Positions 15,405 through 22,960 of a stretch of DNA of 64,000 nucleotides are shown here, piece by piece. The stretch comes from Lachnospiraceae bacterium UBA1721. GTDB lineage: Bacteria > Bacillota > Clostridia > Lachnospirales > Lachnospiraceae. Below the pieces are notes generated by a model, which did no database searches, was not told the DNA's origin, and saw nothing but the letters and a program-made list of their open reading frames with translations. The DNA is taken from NCBI GenBank assembly GCA_002317155.1, contig DCIR01000039.1, forward strand, positions 1 through 64,000. The letters run 5' to 3'. The translations under genes and the position numbers were made by a program. How positions within the stretch are numbered: the first letter of the stretch is position 1; each line of letters opens with the position of its first letter.

Positions 15405-17366
15405 ATGAACAAAGGTGTAATTGCGGTCTGCATTGTCAGAATGGATGAAAATGTTCAGACTGATTCAATAAAAGCTATAGCGCAACGTGCTGAAGAGCAG
15501 GGATATTATGTAGAGATATATAATTCATTTGGTGAGCTTCAGAATCGTGACCTTCATGATAAGGGTGAAGAGAGCGTATATGACATAATTGATTACAAAC
15601 ATCTTAGCGGAATTATTCTCTTCCCTGAAAAGATTAAGTTTGAGGCGATCAATGAGAAAATTATACGCAATGCTAAGGCATATAACATACCTGTTGTGAC
15701 TATAGACAGGGTTGTGGATGATGCGATAAGCATTACATATGATTACTTTGGTGCGATGCAGGATATTACCGAGCATCTTATTACCGAGCATAATTGCAAG
15801 GATTTTGTTATTATGGCCGGCATGGAGAATAACAAATTCTCCGATGAGCGTGTCAATGCTATCAGAAGTGTGTTTGTTCGCCACAATATAGATTTTTCGG
15901 ATGATAATATTTACTACGGTGATTTCTGGGAAGGCCCTTGTAAAAAGGCTATGGCCAGCTTCTTTGACAGTGGTAAAAAACTTCCGGATGCCTTCATCGC
16001 AGTAAATGATTCGATGGCAATTACTATATGCGATGAATTGACCAAGCGCGGATATACAGTGCCCAAGGATGTTATAGTCACAGGATTTGATGGTATTGCT
16101 CTTGAAAAATATGCGGTTCCACGTCTTACTACAGCTGAGACCGATTTGGTGAGAAGCGGATATTTGGCTGTGGATGCGATTGTATCCAATAATCGTGGTG
16201 CTAAAAATGTTATGAGCAAATATGTGGTTCCTTTTCACACAAGGTTCTCACAGTCATGCGGATGTCAGGAAATCCCGACAGCATATTCTTCACAGCTTCA
16301 GGAATTGTATGCCAAGAATGTGTCTCTTAAAGGCTTCAATGACGTCATGGCCAATATGATTGTAGGTATGACCAGCTGTATGACGATTCTCGAGATGATT
16401 AAAGAGATGGACAGAGTAATGTTTGCTCTTGAGAATTATCATGAGATGTATATCTGCCTTAGAAGAGATGAGATAGATATAGATACCGACATGATGAAGA
16501 AGGTCGAGTGGCTCGAAGGTGTAAGGGAAAATGATGAGGCCAGAAGTGCTGTTGATAGGCAGATGGTTTTGTTATGGGAGTATCATAAAGGCGAGGGATC
16601 TACGATTCCGCTTAAGGCATTCCGTATGAGAGAGCAGATTCCTTACAGGGATTCAGTTCTTGATGAAGTGAAGAACCTGCTTTATCTGCCGCTTCATGTG
16701 CAGGATAAAGTATTTGGATATATGGCAGTAGGGCTTATGCCGCATAAGCTGGATTATGATTATTATGATTTGTATTTCTTGAGCCGAAGCCTTTCACAGA
16801 GTATCTCCAGTGTGCTTCAGACACAGAAGATATCAAGCGTTAATGATAAGCTGAGTAAGGCAAACGAAAAGCTTGAGAAATTGTACATAACAGATCCGCT
16901 TACAGAGGTTAATAACCGTCGAGGATTTTACAGGGAACTCGATAAGAAGAGAAATATCGATAAGTACAATTATGTAATGATAGTTTCCGTTGACCTTGAC
17001 GGATTGAAGCGTATTAATGATAATTACGGACATATCGAAGGAGATAAGGCTATTATTGCAATGGCAAGTATTCTTCGTGATATGACAGACAGTGATAGCG
17101 TATGTGCACGTTTTGGCGGAGATGAATACGCATATTGCAAGTTATTTAGAGAAGATCCGTCGGGAGAGGATGTCAAGTTTAAGGCAGAACTCAACAAACG
17201 TATCGATTACTATAATGAAACACGTGATGATATATACAACGTAGGCGCCAGCACAGGTGTTGAGATATCTAAGCTTACCAATGTAACTAAGCTTGATGAA
17301 TTGCTCAAGAAGGCTGATGCCAAGATGTACGCTGAAAAAGAGAAGCATCACAAAGGAAGACGATGA
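15405..17366 (+). CDS. LacI-like ligand-binding domain fused to GGDEF, second copy
   Basis: The 653-residue protein has the same layout as the protein at 9214. A periplasmic-binding-like domain without helix-turn-helix or signal peptide (MNKGVIAVCIVRMDENVQ; HLITEHNCKDFVIMAG; AVNDSMAITICDELTKRG) spans about 1-285. A GAF-like middle follows, then a coiled-coil linker (KLSKANEKLEKLYITDP) and a GGDEF domain from about 495. The active loop is GGDEY near 570-574, and LDGLKRINDNYGHIEGDKA is intact, so activity is likely. No inhibitory R-x-x-D is visible. The stop overlaps the DUF1015 start (ATGA), so the two are coupled. Confidence 0.87.
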   Translation: MNKGVIAVCIVRMDENVQTDSIKAIAQRAEEQGYYVEIYNSFGELQNRDLHDKGEESVYDIIDYKHLSGIILFPEKIKFEAINEKIIRNAKAYNIPVVTIDRVVDDAISITYDYFGAMQDITEHLITEHNCKDFVIMAGMENNKFSDERVNAIRSVFVRHNIDFSDDNIYYGDFWEGPCKKAMASFFDSGKKLPDAFIAVNDSMAITICDELTKRGYTVPKDVIVTGFDGIALEKYAVPRLTTAETDLVRSGYLAVDAIVSNNRGAKNVMSKYVVPFHTRFSQSCGCQEIPTAYSSQLQELYAKNVSLKGFNDVMANMIVGMTSCMTILEMIKEMDRVMFALENYHEMYICLRRDEIDIDTDMMKKVEWLEGVRENDEARSAVDRQMVLLWEYHKGEGSTIPLKAFRMREQIPYRDSVLDEVKNLLYLPLHVQDKVFGYMAVGLMPHKLDYDYYDLYFLSRSLSQSISSVLQTQKISSVNDKLSKANEKLEKLYITDPLTEVNNRRGFYRELDKKRNIDKYNYVMIVSVDLDGLKRINDNYGHIEGDKAIIAMASILRDMTDSDSVCARFGGDEYAYCKLFREDPSGEDVKFKAELNKRIDYYNETRDDIYNVGASTGVEISKLTNVTKLDELLKKADAKMYAEKEKHHKGRR

Positions 17367-18721
17367 ACAGTTTATTTGAGAATTTAGGGTTTTATCCCGC
17401 AGATATTTTATTACCCGCGAAAGCAGATATGGAGAAGTGGTCAGTAGTTGCTTGTGACCAGTTCACTTCACAGCCTGAATACTGGGCAGAGGCAGAAGAA
17501 ATCGTAGGTGAAGAACCTTCTACGTTAAGAGTCATTCTCCCTGAGGTTAAGCTGGGAAAAGACGGTGTTGAAGAAGAGATTAAGACCATTAACGATAACA
17601 TGGTTAAGTATCTTGAGAGCGATGTATTCAAGACACTTGAACAGTCTTTGATATATGTTGAGAGAACACAGTCTGATGGTAAGGTAAGACATGGCCTTGT
17701 AGGAATGGTTGATTTGGAACAGTATGATTTTACTCCCGGAAGCGGAGCACTTATTCGTGCAACAGAAGGTACTGTTTTGTCGCGTATCCCTCCCAGAGTA
17801 AAAGTTAGAGAGAATGCACCAATCGAGCTTCCTCACGTTATGCTCCTGATTGATGATCCCGAGAGAACAGTAATCGAACCTCTTACCGAAGCTGCAAAGA
17901 CCGGATGTGAATGCATGGAAAAGATCTATGATTTTGATCTGATGCTTGGTGGCGGTCATATCTGTGGATATATGGTTGGAGATAGTAAAAAGGCTGATAT
18001 AGCCAAGGCGCTTGATTCACTTAAGAGTGCGGAAGCTATGGAGAAGAAATACGGAATGGGTGACAGTGCTCCTTTGCTTTTTGCTGTAGGTGACGGCAAC
18101 CATTCACTTGCTACCGCAAAGCAGTGCTACGAGAATCTTAAGAAGGTTACTCCTGAAGCTGAGTGGGCTGATCTTCCGGCACGATATGCTCTTGTTGAGG
18201 TAGTAAATAATCATGATGATGCACTTAAGTTTGAGCCTATCCACAGAACATTGTTCGGAGTAGATGCTGAGGATGTTATTACTTCATTTATGAAGGCATA
18301 TCCCGGATGTGTAAGAATTGCTAAGTTATCAGCTTTGACTTCCTCTGATGCAGATATCCTCAAACAGGCAGGAGTTGCTGAAGGTGCGTCAAATGCTCAG
18401 ATTATAACTTATCATTTTGCAGGTGAAACAGGAGTACTTGTTGTACCTAATCCTGTAAAACAGCTTGCTGTAGGCACTTTGCAGGCATTCCTTGATGATT
18501 ACATGAATAGTAAGGATGCTGAAATAGATTATGTTCATGGTGATGATGTTGTTATGGAACTAGGAAGCCGTGAAGGTAATCTGTCGTTCCTGCTTCCCGC
18601 AATGGGTAAGGAACAGCTTTTTAAGACTGTTATGGCTGATGGTGTACTTCCCCGCAAGACATTTTCAATGGGACATGCACAGGATAAGAGATACTATACC
18701 GAAGCTAGAAAGATTCGCTGA
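17363..18721 (+). CDS. DUF1015 family protein
   Basis: The 452-residue protein matches COG4198/DUF1015: ADILLPAKADMEKWSVVACDQFTSQPEYW near the N-terminus, then IDDPERTVIEPL, FAVGDGNHSLATAK (the family hallmark) and FSMGHAQDKRYYTEARKI at the end. The family is often encoded next to serine biosynthesis genes in Clostridia, but its biochemistry is not settled to my knowledge. Here it is instead translationally coupled to a diguanylate cyclase gene and followed by phosphorelay genes. Confidence 0.85.
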   Translation: MNSLFENLGFYPADILLPAKADMEKWSVVACDQFTSQPEYWAEAEEIVGEEPSTLRVILPEVKLGKDGVEEEIKTINDNMVKYLESDVFKTLEQSLIYVERTQSDGKVRHGLVGMVDLEQYDFTPGSGALIRATEGTVLSRIPPRVKVRENAPIELPHVMLLIDDPERTVIEPLTEAAKTGCECMEKIYDFDLMLGGGHICGYMVGDSKKADIAKALDSLKSAEAMEKKYGMGDSAPLLFAVGDGNHSLATAKQCYENLKKVTPEAEWADLPARYALVEVVNNHDDALKFEPIHRTLFGVDAEDVITSFMKAYPGCVRIAKLSALTSSDADILKQAGVAEGASNAQIITYHFAGETGVLVVPNPVKQLAVGTLQAFLDDYMNSKDAEIDYVHGDDVVMELGSREGNLSFLLPAMGKEQLFKTVMADGVLPRKTFSMGHAQDKRYYTEARKIR

Positions 18722-18736
18722 CAGAAGGAGACATAT

Positions 18737-19090
18737 ATGTCTGTTGTTGAAAGTTTAAGTAAAGTAATAAATACTGAACTCGGTGTTGAATATTGCGGAG
18801 AAGATGAAGATTTCTACGCAGAAATGCTTCAGGATTATGTTGACGGTGATAAGAGCGAAGAGCTGAATAAGCTTTATGCCGAAGAAAAATGGAGTGATTA
18901 CAGAGTTCAGATACACGCGGTTAAGAGCACTTCACTTATGATTGGTGCAGAAGCCTTATCCGCAAAGGCTAAAGAACTGGAGATGGCTGCGGCTCAGGGA
19001 GATGCGGGAACCATAAACGCAAAGCACGAGTCGGTAATTAAGGAATATAAAGAACTGATAAGTGTGATTAAAAGCGCGCTTGAGGCATAG
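18737..19090 (+). CDS. Stand-alone Hpt phosphotransfer protein
   Basis: The 117-residue helical protein starts after AGAAGGAG. The phosphotransfer motif is HAVKSTSLMIGAEALSAKAKELE, with the active histidine near residue 59, followed by an E-x-A region as in Hpt domains. It lies three bases before the hybrid kinase start, so the two are probably partners in one phosphorelay. It resembles the Hpt domain at the C-terminus of that kinase. Confidence 0.85.
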   Translation: MSVVESLSKVINTELGVEYCGEDEDFYAEMLQDYVDGDKSEELNKLYAEEKWSDYRVQIHAVKSTSLMIGAEALSAKAKELEMAAAQGDAGTINAKHESVIKEYKELISVIKSALEA

Positions 19091-19093
19091 TTT

Positions 19094-21694
19094 ATGGGAT
19101 TTTGGTCTTTATTTAACGTAGTATTAAGTGTATTAGGAGTACTGGGGCTTGTAATGGGCCTCAGTTATTTTGTTAGAGAAAAAGTATTCGGATATATCAA
19201 GTTTTATCTATTGATTCTTGGTATAGCTGTTTTTATATGGTGCTGTGGGTACAGCTTGATGGGTATGACAGACAATATGAGTCTGGCGTTTGTCCTGCGT
19301 GATATAGGGCTTATCGGTTTGCTGGTATTCCTTGTTACAGAACATATGCTGGTAACATATATGTCCGGTATCAGTGGTAAAAAAGCAGTTATAATTGAAG
19401 CTACGATTGCTTCGCTTGCGATTATAGACGGAATAATATTCGGTATGCCTGATGCCAATATATTTGTTGTGGTTGACGGTCGTACAGTGTTTTATGGCAA
19501 TGAGACCTTCGGAAAATATTTTCATGCAGGCTTTTTGGCAGTATATATCATCAGCATGATTGTGCTGGATATTATATGGATGCGCAAAAAGAAACCCAAA
19601 AGAGAACGATATTTTCAGGTTTACGGTACGATAGCCAATGCTTTGCTTGTGATTGCAGCAATACCTGATACATTGCTTCCGGCCTTGGGTAAAACCTCTA
19701 TTTCAAGTTCGGGTGTTGGTGGCTTTTTATGCATGGCGGTTATATGGTCTGCGGCAAACAGAAGTAATACATTTAATATCACGGTACAGAACCTTGGAAG
19801 TTATATTTATGAATCGGTTAATACTGCTGTGCTGATTTTTGATGTTGATGCCAAGATTCAGTTGGCCAATAACTATGCGCGAGAATTACTGGGTGATATT
19901 CAGCAGGGGGATACTTTGTTCGATATATTTGATTTTGAGTATGCTGAGTCGGAAAAAGCTACTGAAATGATGAATGTATTCGGAAACAACGATGTAAAGA
20001 CGGTAAGAGGTACTTCCAGACATAATTACTGGACGTGTGAAATAGTGCCATCTGTGGTATATGACAGATTCGGAGATCCTTATTGCTTAATATGCATGGT
20101 ACATGATGTTTCGCTGATGGAGAAGCTAATTGCTGATGCGCAGGAAGCGAATGTAGCAAAATCTCAGTTCCTTGCTAATATGTCACATGAAATTCGTACT
20201 CCCATCAATGCAATCCTCGGAATGGATGAGCTTATTTTACGTGAATCGGAAGAACGTAATATCATGTCTTATGCAGAGGTTATCGAGGGAGCAAGTACTT
20301 CGCTTTTAAGCCTTGTTAATGATATTTTGGATTTCTCGAGAATTGAATCGGGAAAAATGGATATAAAGCCGGTATCATATCGTGCAGATGAAATGCTACG
20401 TGATTGCTACAACATGGTATGTGTGAGGCTGTTTGATAAGAATATAAAGCTTTCTTTTGAAGTGGATGAAGATGTACCGAGTGGTCTTGTTGGTGATGAG
20501 GTAAGAGTCAGACAGTGTATATTGAACCTGCTGACAAATGCTATTAAATATACACCTGCAGGTTCTGTAAATGTACGGGTGCGTGGAATTAACCACTATG
20601 GTTTTAAGCTTGAGATTACTGTAGTTGATACCGGAATCGGTATCCGCTCGGATAAGCTGGACAGTCTTTTCGATAATTTCATCAGAATAGAAGAAGCACG
20701 TAACAGAAATATTGAAGGTGTAGGTCTGGGACTTTCTATTACCAAGAGACTGGTAGAGTTAATGGGTGGTGAAATAACCGTTAACAGTGTATACGGAGAA
20801 GGTTCGACATTCAAAATTGTGATACCGCAGCAGATATGTGATATTGCACCTGTTGGTAAGATTGATTTTGGTATTGCGGTTAATAAGCCAATCAGAGGAT
20901 ATAAGGTATCATTTGTTGCACCCGAGGCTAATATACTTGCTGTTGATGACGTAGAGACTAATCTTACGATATTGTGCGGATTGCTCAGAAAAACACAGGT
21001 TAAAATTGATACTGTAACGAGTGGTGCAGAGGCTCTTTGGAAAGCTACACAGAAGAAGTATGATATTATTTTCATGGATCATATGATGCCTGAGATGGAT
21101 GGTATCGAAACTTTCCATAAGCTTAGGGAAAATACTGAAGGCTTAAATTACAATACTCCGGTTATTATGCTCACAGCTAATGCGATACATGGAGTAAGAG
21201 AGGAGTATATTGCTGAGGGATTCGATGAATATATCAGCAAGCCTCTACGTGGTGACGCGCTTGAGAAATTAATTATCAAATTTCTTAAGGACACCGGTAA
21301 GATTATTGAAGATAAGCAGGAAGAGGAAGAAGCATCCGGCGCAAAAAAGCAGCTTAAAGAGTTTGGTAGTTTTCTGGATGTTGATACAGCACTCATTTAC
21401 TGCGGCGATGATATTGAGTTGTTCAATGAGGTCGCAAAATCATATATCAGCAACAATCATACTGAAAAACTGATAGAGTATTTTGAAAAAGCAGATTACG
21501 AGAACTACAGAATAAAAGTACATTCGCTCAAGAGTTCTTCATTGAGTATAGGTGCGGTGACAATGTCTGGACTTGCAACAGATATGGATGCGGCATTAAA
21601 GGCGGGAAATATCAACTATGCGCTCGAACATCATCAGGAACTGATGGATCAGTACATGATGGTACTTGATGGATTGGCTCGCCTGTTGAGTTAG
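19094..21694 (+). CDS. Hybrid sensor histidine kinase (7TM-type sensor, HisKA, HATPase, REC, Hpt)
   Basis: In this 866-residue protein, the N-terminal 230 residues hold about seven membrane helices. A PAS-like domain follows (VNTAVLIFDVDAKIQLANNYA). HisKA contains NMSHEIRTPINAILG, and HATPase_c has N, G1 and G2 boxes (NLLTNAIKYT, DTGIGI, GVGLGLSITKRL). The receiver has LAVDDVETN and the phosphoacceptor in IIFMDHMMPEMDG, and a C-terminal Hpt has HSLKSSSLSIGA. It is therefore a complete multistep relay in one chain, next to a second Hpt protein. GAGG (19081-19084) in the Hpt gene serves its start. No output regulator is encoded nearby. Confidence 0.92.
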   Translation: MGFWSLFNVVLSVLGVLGLVMGLSYFVREKVFGYIKFYLLILGIAVFIWCCGYSLMGMTDNMSLAFVLRDIGLIGLLVFLVTEHMLVTYMSGISGKKAVIIEATIASLAIIDGIIFGMPDANIFVVVDGRTVFYGNETFGKYFHAGFLAVYIISMIVLDIIWMRKKKPKRERYFQVYGTIANALLVIAAIPDTLLPALGKTSISSSGVGGFLCMAVIWSAANRSNTFNITVQNLGSYIYESVNTAVLIFDVDAKIQLANNYARELLGDIQQGDTLFDIFDFEYAESEKATEMMNVFGNNDVKTVRGTSRHNYWTCEIVPSVVYDRFGDPYCLICMVHDVSLMEKLIADAQEANVAKSQFLANMSHEIRTPINAILGMDELILRESEERNIMSYAEVIEGASTSLLSLVNDILDFSRIESGKMDIKPVSYRADEMLRDCYNMVCVRLFDKNIKLSFEVDEDVPSGLVGDEVRVRQCILNLLTNAIKYTPAGSVNVRVRGINHYGFKLEITVVDTGIGIRSDKLDSLFDNFIRIEEARNRNIEGVGLGLSITKRLVELMGGEITVNSVYGEGSTFKIVIPQQICDIAPVGKIDFGIAVNKPIRGYKVSFVAPEANILAVDDVETNLTILCGLLRKTQVKIDTVTSGAEALWKATQKKYDIIFMDHMMPEMDGIETFHKLRENTEGLNYNTPVIMLTANAIHGVREEYIAEGFDEYISKPLRGDALEKLIIKFLKDTGKIIEDKQEEEEASGAKKQLKEFGSFLDVDTALIYCGDDIELFNEVAKSYISNNHTEKLIEYFEKADYENYRIKVHSLKSSSLSIGAVTMSGLATDMDAALKAGNINYALEHHQELMDQYMMVLDGLARLLS

Positions 21695-21716
21695 TCTTAA
21701 TTTGTAGTGATGCAGA

Positions 21717-22424
21717 ATGGTAAAAAATATGCAGATTGATGTAATAGCCAGAATAAAGACTCCATTTGATGAAAAGTTTGGTATACCAAGACAGAGCGGA
21801 TTGGCATCGGAACTACCAGGTGAGATTCATTTTGAGAAAAAATATTCAGATATGAAAGCGGTAGAAGGGCTTGAAGGTTTTGATTATATCTGGATTATAT
21901 GGGAGTTTGAAGGCGTGGCGCAGGAAGAATTCAGACCCAGAATAAGACCACCGAGACTAGGGGGGAATGAATATATGGGCGTGTTTGCTACCCGTTCTCC
22001 GTTCAGACCCAATCCTCTGGGACTTTCGTGCGTCAAGCTGGAACGAATAGAGGAAACTGCAGCCGGACCGGTGCTTCATGTGACCGGCGCTGATTTGCGG
22101 AATAATACCCCGATATATGATATTAAGCCGTATATACCTTATGTGGATGCACATCCTGACGCTAAGGAGGGTTTTACTGCAACCACTAAGGATTATTCAT
22201 TGAATGTGAAAATTGATGAAGAAACACAAAAGAAGCTTGAAACGGTGCCAGAGAATTTAAGAGCGGGACTGATTCAGGTATTATCTCAGGATCCCAGGCC
22301 TGCATATCATGATGATCCTGTGAGAATATATGGAATGAAATTTGCGGGATTTGAAGTAAAATTCAGAGTAGATGGAGATACGGTATATGTAGTATCGGTA
22401 GACAATACTTCAAATGCAGAATAA
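21717..22424 (+). CDS. trmO: tRNA m6t6A37 methyltransferase TrmO (TsaA)
   Basis: The 235-residue protein matches the TsaA/TrmO family: DVIARIKTPFDEKFGIPRQSG, FDYIWIIWEFEG, PRLGGNEYMGVFATRSPFRPN (SAM-binding loop), LGLSCVKL and YDIKPYIPYVD. It N6-methylates t6A37 in tRNA-Thr using SAM. ATG 21717 is chosen, but ATG 21729 (MQIDVI) would also serve; neither has a strong Shine-Dalgarno. Family length is usual. Confidence 0.9.
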   Translation: MVKNMQIDVIARIKTPFDEKFGIPRQSGLASELPGEIHFEKKYSDMKAVEGLEGFDYIWIIWEFEGVAQEEFRPRIRPPRLGGNEYMGVFATRSPFRPNPLGLSCVKLERIEETAAGPVLHVTGADLRNNTPIYDIKPYIPYVDAHPDAKEGFTATTKDYSLNVKIDEETQKKLETVPENLRAGLIQVLSQDPRPAYHDDPVRIYGMKFAGFEVKFRVDGDTVYVVSVDNTSNAE

Positions 22425-22439
22425 TGACTTGCGAATAAA

Positions 22440-22468
22440 AAGGTCCGTGCCGAGATGGCATGGACCTT
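22440..22468 (-). terminator. Bidirectional terminator between trmO and a convergent small gene
   Basis: AAGGTCC (22440-22446) pairs with GGACCTT (22462-22468), with GTGCC/GGCAT extending the stem. On the minus strand the hairpin is followed by TTTTTATT, a proper tail for the gene at 22536-22829. On the plus strand the tail is weak. Confidence 0.75.
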
Positions 22469-22535
22469 AAATTATTGTAAGGGTTAGGTTATAAGTCAAA
22501 ACGTGTTGGCTTTTATATGAATATGCAGGAGAGTG

Positions 22536-22829
22536 TTAGAACAGATTGTCACCTGCGGTAGACTTTTTGCTTAAGAATTTAACCTCATAGCCTGTTTCTT
22601 CGCTAATCTGAGCTACAATATCCTCAGCATCATAGATTACATTCTCGTTAACGCAGAATACACATATAAACTTTCTGCGTGAGAAAATAGATATTTTAGG
22701 CCATTTAATGAAGTAAGAAATACGGTTCTGAAGGAAGGCTTTTTCCAAAATAGCCTTGAAATCAGGATCGTATACTTCACAGACCTCATATTCGTTATTT
22801 ACTTTAAGTGATGTATAAAGAGTTTTCAT
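22536..22829 (-). CDS. Small hypothetical protein with leaderless-type start
   Basis: The reverse frame is open up to a TTG at 22865, but that region is a promoter, so ATG 22829 is the start, giving 97 residues (MKTLYTSLKVNNEYEVCEVY...). It is a mixed alpha/beta protein with three Cys and an ISEETGYEVKFLSKKS end. I do not recognise the family. The sequence has ordinary composition and a terminator of its own, so the gene is probably real. There is no Shine-Dalgarno; see the promoter at 22837-22865. Confidence 0.7.
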   Translation of the reverse strand: MKTLYTSLKVNNEYEVCEVYDPDFKAILEKAFLQNRISYFIKWPKISIFSRRKFICVFCVNENVIYDAEDIVAQISEETGYEVKFLSKKSTAGDNLF

Positions 22830-22836
22830 AAAGTCG

Positions 22837-22865
22837 ATTATAGCACCGGTGTAATATGCACGCAA
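22837..22865 (-). promoter_or_regulatory. Promoter placing transcription start at the ATG (leaderless)
   Basis: On the minus strand, TTGCGT (22865-22860), a 17-bp spacer and consensus TATAAT (22842-22837) are followed by seven bases and then ATG (22829-22827). Transcription should begin at or one base from the A of the start codon. Confidence 0.6.
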
Positions 22866-22960
22866 GCAACGGACAGTATTTTTTCGTGCTTTTCATATCT
22901 TGTGTTATTTGGTATAATATACACTATCTATGGGTTTTCATAGAATAAAAGAGGACTATT

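Noticed and set aside
15525..16238. Long minus-strand frame (237 codons) inside the second GGDEF gene
   Set aside because: It is antisense to an obvious protein and has no family features. Such frames come from codon bias.
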